Assembly: GCA_023213395.1 (NCBI GenBank)
Contig: CM041465.1
Span: 142,421,741 to 142,485,740 of the forward strand
DNA length: 64,000 nucleotides
DNA from: Cycas panzhihuaensis
Lineage: Eukaryota > Cycadophyta
Direction: 5' to 3'
Below are positions 1-11,470 of the stretch, piece after piece. The position numbers and the translations under genes are program-made. Positions within the stretch are counted from its first letter, which is position 1. Every line of letters begins with the position of its first letter. The notes beneath the pieces were generated by a model. It was not told the DNA's origin and did no database searches. It was given only the letters and a program-made list of their open reading frames with translations.

Positions 1-789
1 AGAAATAGTTAGGCCAATTTTGTTTGGGTATACTTAAGGATATCCAATTTTGTTTATATTTTTGTATATGCTCCCTAGGGTTTTGACCTACATAGAATAC
101 TGGGGTGGCTAATTGTTTTGGATGATTAAATCGAATTCAAAACATCGTTTGTAACTCTTTCCAACTTTTAAGAATGGCTTAGTGGGCTAGGTACCAATAC
201 CAAGCCTTTCCCTGTAAGGTCAATACTAGGTCCTGTTGTTATTGGGTTTTGTCCCAATTCCTATGTTCTATCCAATATTCAACACAATGAATTAGGTGGG
301 TGGTCCCGTATAACTGCTCTCTGTGGAATGGCTTAACATGCTTCCCAATGTAAATTTAATGATTTATTTCTTCTAGGATAATAAATCTACTGTCTAGACC
401 AGAGTCTCTAGAAGTACTTACCAGTGATTCTCCTTCCATTTTCCTGGTTCTGGCGCCAATCGTTGGAAGGGATTGGTTACTGGGTGGATATACTTCTAAG
501 GAAGAGGAGGAAGGAATATTACTTCCTTCCTCAGGTTGTAATAAGGGGGGGGGGGATAGGGAATCTACCTCAGGACCCACGCCTAATGTAGAAAGGAGGT
601 TAGGGTTACTATTAGCTACTACAAAACTATGAAAAATATTAGGTAAGCTAGGGGGTTGTTGGTCTAGTTAGCCGTCATCCCTTAAACTATCATTAGTCAT
701 TATATACTCAAAAGGATCTAAATTATCATTAATATTTTTAGTTACATATTTAGATAATAAATTACATCTAAGAAGAGGAGTTTACTTCA
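1..789. other. Unassigned left edge of Gypsy-A
   Basis: No recognisable gene. It lies downstream of the Gypsy-A protease on the minus strand, where pol would continue, but I could not read a reverse transcriptase. A run of ten or so G lies near 545-556. The minus frame at 356-580 is open for 74 codons but is low-complexity and matches nothing I know. Confidence 0.4.
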
Positions 790-1420
790 TAGGCATCCTG
801 CAACCAATAATCCACGAATCTCATTCCGTGTTCATCGTCCGAAGAGTTGTATATTTCCTTGAAATAGGTCAATTCTTCTTCTTGATAATTGGTCGATGTC
901 GTGGGCTCTTCCACAGTATGATAGAGGTTTTCTTCCTCGAGGGAAGAGAATGTTGTTTCACTCGTGGCGATCGTCTTTGGATCCTAAATGCAGTATCATT
1001 TCGATGGAATTTCTTCCTAGCATTGGTAATACTACTTTGTTCCCATTATCTGATAAGGCGAAGGTCATATTTTTCCAATTTTGGAGGCATTACATCTTGT
1101 ATAGCCATGGCCTCCCTAAGAGTGCTGGATAGGGCATTGCCCCTTTCTTTATTTCCACGATTGTGAAATCAATTTTTACCACAATCCCTGCCACATCCAC
1201 CTTGATGTCGGCTAATCTTCCCATGGGTCATACTAATAATTCGTTGGCTAATTTCAATGAATATGTTGCTGCTTCCAACTTTGGGCTTCCCAGTTTCCAC
1301 CATGTCGAAGCTGATAATACATTGACGGCCACGCCTCCATCGATAATTACTTTTGGGAATGTTTCTCCTAGTACCATCATTGTTACCATTGGATCCATAT
1401 CGAATGATGACATTATTTGC
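790..1420 (-). pseudogene. Ty3/gypsy retropepsin and linker (Gypsy-A), broken
   Basis: The aspartic protease would cleave the gag-pol polyprotein inside virus-like particles. On the minus strand the active-site loop reads IIDGGVAVNVL near 1330-1360 (the D-G-G form common in plant gypsy proteases). About 60 codons later comes the family's typical tail YPALLGRPWLY near 1100-1140, just before a frameshift or stop. A further open stretch (790-960) rich in E, T and S runs in another frame and is probably the linker before RT. It lies downstream of the gag in the same orientation with the expected spacing. The family assignment is secure. The gene cannot be functional because of the stops and frame changes. 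Confidence 0.7.
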
Positions 1421-1869
1421 TTTAAACTCTTTGTAATTCCATGTTGTAGTACTCCTCCTTTAATCTAATCAATGACTTGGCATAAGGGAATGGTCAATTG
1501 TAGCTGTTTGACCATATTCTCCATCAACAACAGCATTCTCGGAATGTCTTCCACTGGTAATCCTCTAAATAGTTCTTCTATTTGCACCATCTAAGGCTAC
1601 ACCTTTGCATCTTCTGGTATGTTCTCTTTTCTTTCTGCTTATTTTTCCATACGTATACGTATTTGGTTTCTGGTTTTCCCATTGGTAATGTATTTTCTTC
1701 TCGAACTAAGCCATCCAACACTTGTTTTACTTTTTTAAATCGATCCATTTCTGTTTGTGGATCCAGATATCCTTCATTCTGTTTCTCCTTCTATTTATTC
1801 TAGAGTTTTACATTTTTACTTTCTGGTATAATCGTCATTAAGTTGGTGGCTTTGGCCTTCCCTTTATAA

Positions 1870-3520
1870 TCCTCTGTCTTATGGTCACTTGGGCCATAGT
1901 TGTTACATACGAACGGTTTCTATTCATATTCCTGTTTAGTTGGGTATTCTAACTTCTAGTACCCAAATTGCAAATAGATGAGGCATCTACCCATTGGTGG
2001 TTTCTTTCTCGAGGGCTCTTGTGTACCCCTCGTTGTGTAAACATTTCGAGGTGGGTTGCCTCCCCTTCCCCTACCTTGTCCTCTGTAGGCTTTCCCTCTG
2101 GGATTATAGAAGCAATCCTTAGTCATATGCGTATCTACCTCGCATATGTGGCACCACTTGTCCTATTGGTGCAACATACTATTTTTCAGATTCAATTCAT
2201 ATTCTTTAGTTGTATGTGAATTCTCTTCATAGATATGGCACCATTTGGTTATCCTCCTGTCATGGTCTTTTTTTTTCGTCGTTTCTTCTTCTTCTCTGCT
2301 ATTTCTGATTTTTAGCCTAGCCACTTCCTTTCTTAAGGCTTCCAATTCTGATTCCTCTTCTACTATTCCCACCTGGTAGAAGGGTTGATTATACTGATTT
2401 TTCTTGAGTTCCCTAATCACCTCTTGTAATCTTAATAATAGGGAGTCATGTCCTCCTGCTTGTGCATCCATCTCTATTTTAAAATCCAATGCTAAATCTT
2501 GTGCATTTTTAAATGATTTCAATGGATGGGCATGCATCATAGCTCTAATTTTTTCATTCAATCCTCTCACAAAATAGTTCTTCATGTTGTGGTTAGTTAC
2601 CATTTCGTTAATCATACTGACCGCGATGATTTTCATTCTGCTGATATAAGTTAACACTGATTCTCCCAGCCTTTGTTTGATCTCCCTTAGGGCAATTTCC
2701 ACTGCTTCATTGCTTCTGAATTTTAGGAATCTTTCTTCGAAGGATTTCTTGATCTTTTCCCATGAATCATTCTTGTTTATTTCTTTGTACCATGCCAATG
2801 GTACTCCCCTCAGTGTATAGGTGAATTTGGCTTTTATTTCATCCTCGTCTATAATCTTTTTCACATCAATCAGATTCTGAAAGAGGTATACGTATTCTGC
2901 TACATTCGAAGTGTCATTGAAAATCAACTTTCCAAAGTCTCTATAATCATCCATCTTGGGGGATTGCAACGGTGTCCCACCTGGTGGTGATTCTTCCCTT
3001 CTCTCCTCATTTGGGGATGCACTTGGAGTGCCTATTACTGTATTATCCTTCCCAAATAACGGATTCTTAAACGGAGTTTTGATATGTATAAGTTCTACTA
3101 CACCTAGCACTTGTATAGTTAATGGTGTCACTGTAATATATGATTGATCAGATTCCTTTTCTAATGAATCCTCAAAAAGCTATCTTGTGAGCTTATTTTC
3201 CCAATATGCATAGGGACCTTCCTCTGCCTTCTTCCCACTGTCACTTAGGTCCTTCAGACTGTCCTCCACAGGTATAATTCCCTCTTTTAAGGTTTCTTAA
3301 TGTTTTCCATCCATCTTTAGTTTTCCTTCAAATTCCAGGCTAAACAAATAATCTTTGATTAGGGCTGGTGTTAATACCATACATTCGCCATTAGTTCCCT
3401 CTTCTTGTTCTTGAGGTGTCTGGGCTCCACTTGCCTTAGATCCTTCAATGGATTGTCCCTTAGTCTTGTTATTCTGTGAACTTAATCTCCTCGCCCTTCT
3501 CAGTTTTGATTCCTTCGACC
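1870..3520 (-). pseudogene. Ty3/gypsy gag polyprotein (Gypsy-A), broken
   Basis: Gag forms the capsid of the retrotransposon particle. The longest uninterrupted piece is 3131-2163 (322 codons). It contains a Retrotrans_gag capsid domain (motifs GVPLAWYKEI, WEKIKKSFEERF, YFVRGLNEKIRAMM) and then a charged helical segment. Translation upstream to about 3520 in the same frame is readable, with isolated stops at about 3297 and 3182, so the original N-terminus was longer. Past the stop at 2163 the frame continues into a second, intact zinc knuckle and then a third, degenerate one (see findings). The retrotransposon identity is secure; the exact start is unknown. Confidence 0.75.
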
Positions 3521-3751
3521 ATCATAATGTCCTTTGTCTGCTGGTTTCCTTCCCTTTGGGTAAAGTATCCTTTTGTGGCTCTTCCGACCTTGAAGGCCTC
3601 TTAGGTGGCATTGGAAGGTCCCTTGGCTGTCGGTGGCTTAGTTATAGCCTGCCATCACGACGGCAGCCAGGGTCCTTTGCCCTTTACACATTCCTTTCCT
3701 TAAGACTCCTGGGCCCTGTCCCTCCTCAATGGATGTAGGCAATGGAACCAA

Positions 3752-4780
3752 TGTTGACTGGGGTTGTTCCCACTGCACTTGTGGGAATAGTGCACTTATC
3801 AAGGTTACACATGCTATAGTCTAGTTAGGATACTGTCAATATGGTTATTCACATACATTCCACAGATTATTCACAGAATTATATCACAATAGTACATAGC
3901 AGCACAGAAATCAACACATATTCATCACTTCATCCTTATAAACAGAGAGAATACATAGTTTTCCACGTAACTCTTCTTTTCATTAAGTAATAAGTTCAAT
4001 TACATAGAGGGCTAAAATGCATTCTTGTGCATTCCAGCAGCATATACTCTTTTGTTACATGCGTACCCAGATGGTACTTATCACTAAACACTGCTTCAAT
4101 CAACTGTCATGCGTGCTGGCATCTGTACCATTGCATACCCTGAATATTCGGCTCTCACCCTAACTGGAAGGTTCATGCGTACTTCCTTAAATATGCCTCT
4201 TCATACCTTTTGGCTGAAGGGTTATGACTTCTTGTCATAACCGTACCCCTTCAGTCATATGTTCCCTTTCCTTGATCATTAGTTATACACTTAACTAATG
4301 TCTTTATTATGTTTGTACGTCCGTACATATGTCTAGTAGCTCCACAGGCTTCCACTGGTCCTGTACTATCGTGCATACTGCTTCCATTTAGTTCCATTCT
4401 ACTGCTGGTACATATCTGTATTACGTACCTGTTCCAGGTATGCACTTATCATACGTACCCAAAATGCTAGTTTTTCCACTGTTTCACCTCGTGCGTACCT
4501 CCGTATGGTTCATACCTACACATCTTAGGTTATCCAGCCTACCTCTGGTCTTCCAATAGCTGTATGATCAATTTATGCCCCAACATACGTATGTGCCATC
4601 TTCCTGTTTGTGATGACACCATTTCCTTTATATCTCTTGTAGAGCATTTTCCACGCAGTATATCGTGGGACCTGTGTTTTGGGGATTAACACTATCTAAG
4701 ATCTTAGAACTTGCTTCTATATCATGCCCATGGAGTTTTGCTCTTGAAGATAAGAATTACCTTGTAGATGGGCGCATAGG
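3752..4780 (-). repeat. Possible 5' LTR of Gypsy-A
   Basis: This is inference from position. It lies immediately upstream of the gag leader of a minus-strand element. In plus orientation it opens with TGTTGACTGG, and the inner side reads, on the minus strand, TTGGTTCCATTGCC, which could be a primer site but is not one I can assign to a tRNA. No second copy is in the window, so the outer end (about 4780) is a guess. It contains the GTAC cluster described in the findings and a TATA-like GATATAAAGG on the minus strand near 4635. Confidence 0.3.
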
Positions 4781-5914
4781 TTACGCTGAAAGGGTCATAA
4801 GGAATGGAGAATATAGTTGAAGTTGCATGGCAATGAATGGAGACATATAGGAGGAGTGCACAATAAATAGGAATCAAGTTTGTCAGCATCATAGGAAAAT
4901 AAGCTTAGATGGGGACACACAGGAGGGGTATATCAAAAATAGAGATAAAGTGTGAGGGTTTATAATGACATGATATGATAATAGATAAGAATGTAGTTCT
5001 AAAAGAGATTAGGAGGTAATAAGTATTGGGGATTAGGGTAAAAATAAGGACTGAAAGGCTATGCTTGAAGTGGAATGTGACTAAAGTAATTATATAATGG
5101 TAAATGGGTAATAAACAGTATGGAGTAGAGGGTGGCTTATGGAGGAGATTAAGAGGTAGTAACATACATAGAATGTCAGTATGACAAGCCTAAGGAATAA
5201 GGTTTAAGATATGTTACAAATATTTAATATAAATGACAATTATGTCAGAGAGATATACAAAAAATAGAGAGTGGAATGAAGTTAATGAGAAATAAGGGAG
5301 ATGAGCAAGATTAAGATATAAAAGTATATGACACTTATGTGTCAAGAATAAGTGTGGGCAATAGGTGATATGAATGATTTAGGGTATTGATAAGATTCGA
5401 GAAAGATACATACGAGGTGTTGATACTAAAGAGATAGAGAATGGTGGATAGATGGTAAGATGGGTATTCTATAGAGATGGATACAACAAAGAGATATTTG
5501 CAAAGTAAAAGGATAGATGGTAAAGATAATTTAGGTTTGGAATAAAGTTAGGGAGCGGTATATATGGAGGTCTAATGCAAATATGAGGAATGTAAGACGA
5601 GATGAGAGAAAAAGATTACTCTACATGTATAAGTGAGTTAAATATGGAAAAATGAGAACAATGTGTGAGTGACAAATATTGAAATACAAGTAAGAAAGGG
5701 TAAGACAATTGTGGTCTATGAGTGTGATTACGGAATAACTTCTATAGATCATTAATAAAGGGGGCATAAGGTGCTGAAGGTGCCAAAGGGCTATGAAACC
5801 TAAGATCTAGAAGATAGATTCTCTCTAGTTTTAAAAAGCAAGAGGTCTAGACCAATAATAAAAATAAGTTAACATGAGCAAGATCAAATCACAAAGAGAG
5901 TAAGAAAATGATAC
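4781..5914. other. Purine-rich stretch without genes
   Basis: The plus strand is strongly enriched in A and G (long GATA, GGAG and AAGA runs). No open frame has family resemblance. The 86-codon minus ORF at 4905-5165 is a low-complexity shadow of this bias. Confidence 0.4.
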
Positions 5915-6340
5915 CAAATGAGAGGAGATGGAATTGGTTCAATCTCTAAATGAATATCAGTTTGATTAGCAAACTGGCAGCATAACAATACAACTCTAAC
6001 TCTATATGAGAATAATGAGAAGATGTCTCAATATATAGAGTGAAAGGAGAGATCTAAGGCATTAGATGTTTGATAAGTATCAAACATTCAAGGTACATGC
6101 CTTGCATATAGGACATGTGTCCTTTTAGGCTATCAAGTGAGCAAAAATGCATGGGGGTCTATTTGAACCTTTAGTTACAATGTTGTATTACTAGGAAAGA
6201 ATGTGGGTATGTACTTTATCACTTAAGTGATAAGTCACCCATAAAGTACAAAAATATAAATATTATATAAAAAATAAAGTACATAGGCTTAATGTGTAAA
6301 CATAAGGTTTAATACCGCTCTTACTACTTACAATGTTAAG
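5915..6340 (-). repeat. LTR-like sequence downstream of copia fragment
   Basis: On the minus strand this directly follows the end of the copia RNase H. It contains a TATA-like CTCTATATATTGAGAC (about 6030-6045) and a perfect inverted repeat at 6066-6087 (arms TGTTTGATA and TATCAAACA around AG). At its lower end the minus strand reads TTGGTATCATTTTC, resembling the first eight bases of a Met primer site. Position suggests the 3' LTR, but no mate exists in the window. Confidence 0.35.
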
Positions 6341-7000
6341 TCAGATCCCTAGACCATCTCTAAATTTTATAAAATTTTCTCTACCAAGTGGTTTGGTAAA
6401 GATATCTGCTATTTGCTTCTCTGTTGGTCTATACTGAAGGTTGATCTCACCGCTTTGCACATACTCTCTGATGAAGTGATGATAAACCTCAATATATTTG
6501 GTTCTTGCATGGAAGACAGGATTCTTGGCCAACTTGAGCACACTTTAATTGTTGCAATAAATCCTAGTAGGGTGATCCTACTCAAGTCCAAGCTCCCTAA
6601 TAATCCGCCGTAGCCAGATAGCTTCACAAGCTATGCTGACTGCAACTTTGTTCTCTGCTTCGATGGAGGACAAGGTAACATTAAGTTACTTCTTACAATT
6701 CCGTGAAACAAATGTTAAACCAAGGGTAAAACAATAACCCAAGGTTGATTTCCTGCTATCTTAGTAACCTACCCAATCGGAATCTGAGAACCCTTCGAGA
6801 GTGAAGTTCTCATCATGTGCATACTCAAGGTCATGCTACAATGTGTCTTTGATGTATTTGAGTATGCATTTAGCTACATTCCAATGCTTCAGATTTGGGT
6901 TGAGACATGTATCTAGAGCAAATCCCAACTACAAATGAGATGTCAGGGCGAGTGTTGGTGAGATAAATAAGACTCCCAATCAACTACTAATAACGTATGG
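6341..7000 (-). pseudogene. Ty1/copia RNase H and end of pol, broken
   Basis: RNase H removes the RNA strand during reverse transcription. The last 66 codons (6541-6341) are open and end with the copia hallmark ADIFTKPL, preceded by ARTKYIEVYHHFIRE. Reading upstream on the minus strand gives, with stops, KVAVSIACEAIWLRRII, GFSDSDWVGY and a C-terminal RT segment with HWNVAKCILKYIK near 6880. Several stops sit where Q is expected (TAA or TAG for CAA or CAG). The rest of the element upstream of about 7000 is missing, so this is a truncated 3' portion. Identity is secure. Confidence 0.8.
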
Positions 7001-8915
7001 GATTTATTGGTTTAACTTCCTCATTAAGAGTAAGTTTTATGCCATTCTCTATGAGTGTAGGTACTAGTTTGCAGTCGTGCATCCTGAACCACTACAAAAT
7101 GTTCCAAGATTGCCATAGGATCGCCTATAAGATCACCACCTTGGAGGGCCTTGAATTTGAGAAAGCTGTTAACGAGAAATTCCTCAAGAAATTCTATACA
7201 TGACTTTGTCGTCACCTCTCTCACACTCCAAAATGAGCCTAAACTATCATCCTAACTTGTCCCCATTCATCCTGATCACAGACAGAATGGAAGCTTAGGG
7301 TGGCTCTCTCGTTCTTTTGGTTCCTTCCATGGAACCTTTGTTCCCATTCTCTTGGGAACCTCATCCTCCTATTTGGGCATCCCCCAATTAGGATGACTTG
7401 CTATTGGCATTTCCTTTGCATATCCTGCTATGCTCCCATGTGGACATATGTGCCGCCCTATCTCCTAGCCTCACATGTATCTATCACCGCTACTCATGGT
7501 GATCGTGTGTGCTCCTATTAGGAATATGGTCCCACATGAAAGGAAATGTGCATAACATAAACAAATATCATAACACATAACTCATAACAATAATCAGCTC
7601 AAAGTGCAATCATGCATACCCATGTGCATTTATGCACCCTCATACACATACATAATCATATAAACAGAAATATACACATCATCATATACCAAATGGGGTA
7701 TTAATCACCCAATCTATATACATCAAAATAATCATGTGTCATATTATACAAGCGGTATGGTACATCATTCGTGGGAAGCCAGTGTCCTTGTAAGGAGGGT
7801 ACAATCATGTGACTACATATGGTAACTCCCTAGAGGTCCGTACTTTCCCCTGTCTAAAACTAAAACTCCTATATACTACTCTATTGTTGCCCCGCCCCTA
7901 GGACATCATATCTAGGTCGATGTGATCCCTCTCTTAGGGACCACATCCCTCTGAGACTCCTCCTCAGTCTCTGGGAGCCTCTTGCTCCGGTCTCCTCATC
8001 CTGTGGCCTCCTCGGGGTCGTCGCCACCGTGTGGGTATATGTCCTGCTCTGCGTCGACCTCGATGCCACCTCATCCACTAGTCGATCGTATCAGGCCTGG
8101 ATACAATCTTGATCCATCTTTACACTGTGGAGCCTCTCCTCCATCCCTCTGAGATGCTCCTCCATCACAACTAGCCAGATGCAGCCCTCCATATCCCCTC
8201 TAGCTCCTCCTTGAGCCTCCAATACCTGTACCTGACTCTATAGGGCATCCCTCTTATCTCAGATGGTATCTAGCTCTACTTGCTATCATCCTGCACGTGC
8301 CTCGTGCTCCTAGGTCTTTGCAATCCATATGTCTCTCGCCCTTATCAATGGGGCGAATGCTGCTATGTGACTGCCTGTTGATCTGGGCTCATCGCCTGCA
8401 TAGATGGGAGGCTATCCCTCTGCGTAGGCCTGAGGGAATATCTCTTGGACTACCGCCTCCAGTAATCTCTGGATGTCCGTTATACCTACAATCTAACATC
8501 ATGTATCAGTATATGTCTATACGCATATCAAACTAATATCAAACTATATATATATATATATCTAGCAATCAAATGACAATAGGAGAAGGTTATGTCTCAC
8601 CTGGTACGCTGTCAGCTCCTCTACTTGGGTGACTGCCTCTGCCTCAGGCACTCTACCAACTGCAGGTACCTCCTCTACCTCGGGCCCTCCACCAGCTGCA
8701 GGTACCTCCTCCTCCTCAGGTACCTCCTCGGCCATCGCCTCAACAACTAGGGCATTCCTCCTCTCCTCGGCTGGTGTAACTACCTCTCCGGATCTCCTGA
8801 CGATCCACAACATATGGGCCCGTGTCACTGGACCTCTGCTCTCCTCTGCAGCTCTTGACGGGCTTGCCTCTCCACCTGCAATCCCTGACGATCCTGCCTC
8901 CCCTCCTACGGTTCC
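7001..8915. other. Unassigned, pyrimidine-rich
   Basis: No gene recognised. 7230-8500 is C/T-rich on the plus strand. 8560-8910 encodes only P/S/T- or E/V-rich low-complexity frames on both strands, probably continuing the acidic C-terminus of the minus-strand remnant at 8916-9940. A short TA run lies at about 8547-8563. Confidence 0.4.
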
Positions 8916-9940
8916 TCATGGACCTGCCTCTCTTGTAGCTCGTGATGGGCCGGCCCCATCACCTCCATCACCGCCCTCGTCATCTCCTGGGGGCACTCCT
9001 ACCTCGCCTGCCTCATCATCATTATCCCATCTCACTGCTCTATATGGATCTACTATGTAGTCTTTCATGGTGAAGAGGTCTAGCGATGTGGCCTCCACCA
9101 AGCGACAGACATGAGCTTGGTCCTCGGTCTCTCTAAATCTAGTCTTCCACCTGTGTACTATTGGGGCCCACTCTGAAACAGGGTGTGGTCCCCTTGTCGG
9201 TGCCACTACTCTAAAGTGGTTGAAAACCAGCACTGTAATAGAGTACTGTATGACAGTCTGCCCCTCCCTACTGCCCGAATGGCATCCAGTTGTGCAACGA
9301 GGTTCGCTGCTATGAGGGTAGCCCAGTCCATCTGCTCTCTTGCCTTGCACTGGCACACTGTCTCCATCCAACCACTCGGTATGTCCCTATAGCTCTGTTT
9401 CTAAGATATCCAGAACAGAATGCATAATGTAATCAGCTTCCTCACTCGAGGAACCCCCGACATCACCATGCTTTGGAGAGGTATCCCTCGCCTCTCCCAC
9501 CTGCTTGAGCCTATGAAAAAAGTAGTAGCCTCCTTGTGTGCTGCCTCATTACTAGGCAGTGTTCTTAGTGTCACCGGCCTCCCCTCCCTGTGGCCGGTAC
9601 CCCCAGTATCCTCCTAACATCTCTCGATGTCACTGATACATCCCCTACTTGGGGTAGGTAGAAGACATGTCTTTGCCTGTCCCAGTGGGACACTATATCC
9701 ACTAGTAATCTCTGATATGATATGTACTAAGGTATCTTCATGACCTTCAATAGGCCACATCTCAATAATATCTGCCTGTCCTCTGGTGACATCATCTCTA
9801 TAAAACTAAGCATAGCCATACCTATGTTTTTGCAGTTCTCCACTATGATCACAACTTGTAAAATACCATGAAACAAGTCAGATCTTGACCCCTGATCACT
9901 CCTCATCCTCTGGACTACCTCTTGGCCTAATTCGGTCAAG
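8916..9940 (-). pseudogene. Plant-mobile-domain-like protein remnant
   Basis: Minus-strand frames read in series, with frameshifts, give about 300 residues of one protein. First comes a helical segment with MMSPEDRQILLRCGLLK (near 9740-9800). Next is LLVDIVSHWDR, then FYLPQVGDVSVTSRDVRRIL (9620-9690), then MDWATLIAANLVAQLDAIR, then WAPIVHRWKTRFRETEDQ and DLFTMKDYIVDPYRAVRW (9050-9170), followed by an acidic G/D/E-rich tail. The pattern 'hydrophobic, LP, G-x-V-x-V-T-x-x-D-V' followed by a helical repeat is what I associate with the plant mobile domain (PMD/MAIL1 type), often carried by transposons. That match is from memory of the pattern, not a search, so the name is tentative. The frame breaks make it a pseudogene. 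Confidence 0.35.
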
Positions 9941-9984
9941 ATTTGGGGGTAGTTGGGCCCTCATCTTCATTTTTTTCATCAGTT

Positions 9985-11069
9985 TTACCTTCGCACTGCA
10001 TCAAACTTTGCGGTACTGCAAAGTTTAGCCTGGGTCTCGCAGTGAGCATGGCCCCGCGGTAAAGATTGTGACATCATGATCTTTTTCGTGGTGCAAATGT
10101 GACCCCCCCTAAAGGTGGGGTATCCTACCCAAAAAACCAAAAAAATTCTTCCTAGTAGGCCACATCCAAACCCACTGGGACCAGGGCTGCCTAATGCCCT
10201 TGTCTCGCCTCTCTCTGGGTCCAGTTTGAACTCCTGGAGATCTCTTTTCGCCCATATGGGTCCTAAAAATCTATACAAAAAACTATAAAAATCATTAAAC
10301 TTCAAGTCACGAGATGGGTTGTGGTTTCAGGGATCCACTCACTAGGTCTGGTTGAGCGCTTGCCATCTCATCTCGACGATCCCAATGGCTGTCTCCTGGC
10401 TCTAATCTGATGATCGAATCTCTCCCCACGTGCCTCTGAAGTCAGGTGGTGCTCTGCTACATAAGGGAAGGGCTCTGGAATCGTTCGAGATCCCATGAAA
10501 ATGAATTCTATTTTCATTATTTTTCCTTATATAGGTGGGGGCCCCGACGGGCACCTTATTCGTTCCCACTTCTGTGACAGCCGTTGAGATTGTCTCTCAC
10601 CCTCGATCCTCTTTGCCTTTTGGCCCTATTTTCTATTGCATTTCCATAGCCTTTGTTTTCATTCATTCCTTCAGATGCATTTATGGCACCTCACCGGTGC
10701 ATTTTCATAGGGCCCTTCTATCTCACTGTGTGCCACTCCCATGCATGCTAGAGTTTATACTCGTTTGGCTTATTTCACTATCCTGGACTCATTTTTACAG
10801 CTCGTTCCTGCCCCTGGGGTCTCTAGAGGGAATGCTCCCCCGTTCGGAGTCATTCTTTGCTTTCTTAAGCAGCCTTTGGCATCCCAAGGTGTTGTTTTAC
10901 TACTCGCTCTCAGTTAGTTGTCGGATAGCCTACTCTTGTCCTTGGGTAGCCTTATTACTAGGTCCTCCTACCCTTCACGACCACTTATTGCTTGTTATAC
11001 AAGCCTCTTTTACTTCGACCCCTATATTATTATATATTTTTCCTACCGAGACATTTTCTTTTCTCGTCC
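9985..11069. other. Unassigned, with short inverted repeat
   Basis: It contains a perfect inverted repeat near 10004-10027 (arms AAACTTTGC and GCAAAGTTT, loop GGTACT). A related version occurs near 12418-12443. The 191-codon plus ORF at 10535-11110 is aromatic- and serine-rich and unlike any family I know, and I do not call it a gene. Confidence 0.35.
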
Positions 11070-11470
11070 ATGACTCTTTACATCTTTACCAACGACGGAA
11101 GCTGCAGTAATCTTGGACCTTTAGCTGCCGCATGGATTCTTTGCGGCCCTTCCAAACATGATTTTCTGCGTTCTGAAATCTTCCTCCCTAAGGCTGCCAA
11201 TAACGAAGCTGAGTACATGGCCGTTATCGAAGCCCTCACTGATGTACTCCGTTTCCATCATGGATCTATTGTTCTTCTTTGTGACTCCCAAGTGGCGGTG
11301 TCCCATCTCACCCATGTTTACCAGGTGTGATTCCCTCACTTGAGAGCCCTTGCTTTGATCGCTAGATCCTTGTTGGCTATTTTCTAGTCTGTCAACATCC
11401 AACACATCCCTCGAGCCCTCAACGCTAAGGCAAATAGCCTCGTTCGCCTCATCCTTGAGTGCCACCTTCC
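11070..11470 (+). pseudogene. RNase H-like domain (RVT_3 type), broken
   Basis: This is an RNase HI fold as found in plant retroelements and small domesticated RNase H-like proteins. From the ATG at 11070 the frame reads MTLYIFTNDGSCS (first catalytic Asp), then NNEAEYMAVIEAL (catalytic Glu) and LLCDSQVAVSHL (second Asp). After a stop at 11328 the same frame continues FPHLRALALIARSLL, meets another stop at about 11385, then reads IQHIPRALNAKANSLVRL, the normal end of the fold. Both stops fit single C-to-T changes (CGA to TGA, CAG to TAG). No RT is visible beside it, so it is either a fragment of a LINE or gypsy pol or a dead stand-alone gene. Confidence 0.65.

Noticed and set aside
440-470. 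TGGCGCCAATCG (plus) or TTGGCGCCAGAACC (minus) as a primer site
   Set aside because: It resembles gypsy primer sites, but no LTR end or second LTR adjoins it on either strand.
8629-9060. 143-codon plus-strand ORF rich in A, S, P and T
   Set aside because: It is the shadow of the acidic minus-strand tail of the 8916-9940 remnant, with no domain.
10535-11110. 191-codon plus ORF upstream of the RNase H domain
   Set aside because: Composition looks like random C/T-rich sequence, and it has no motif, no homology I recognise and a different frame from the RNase H.
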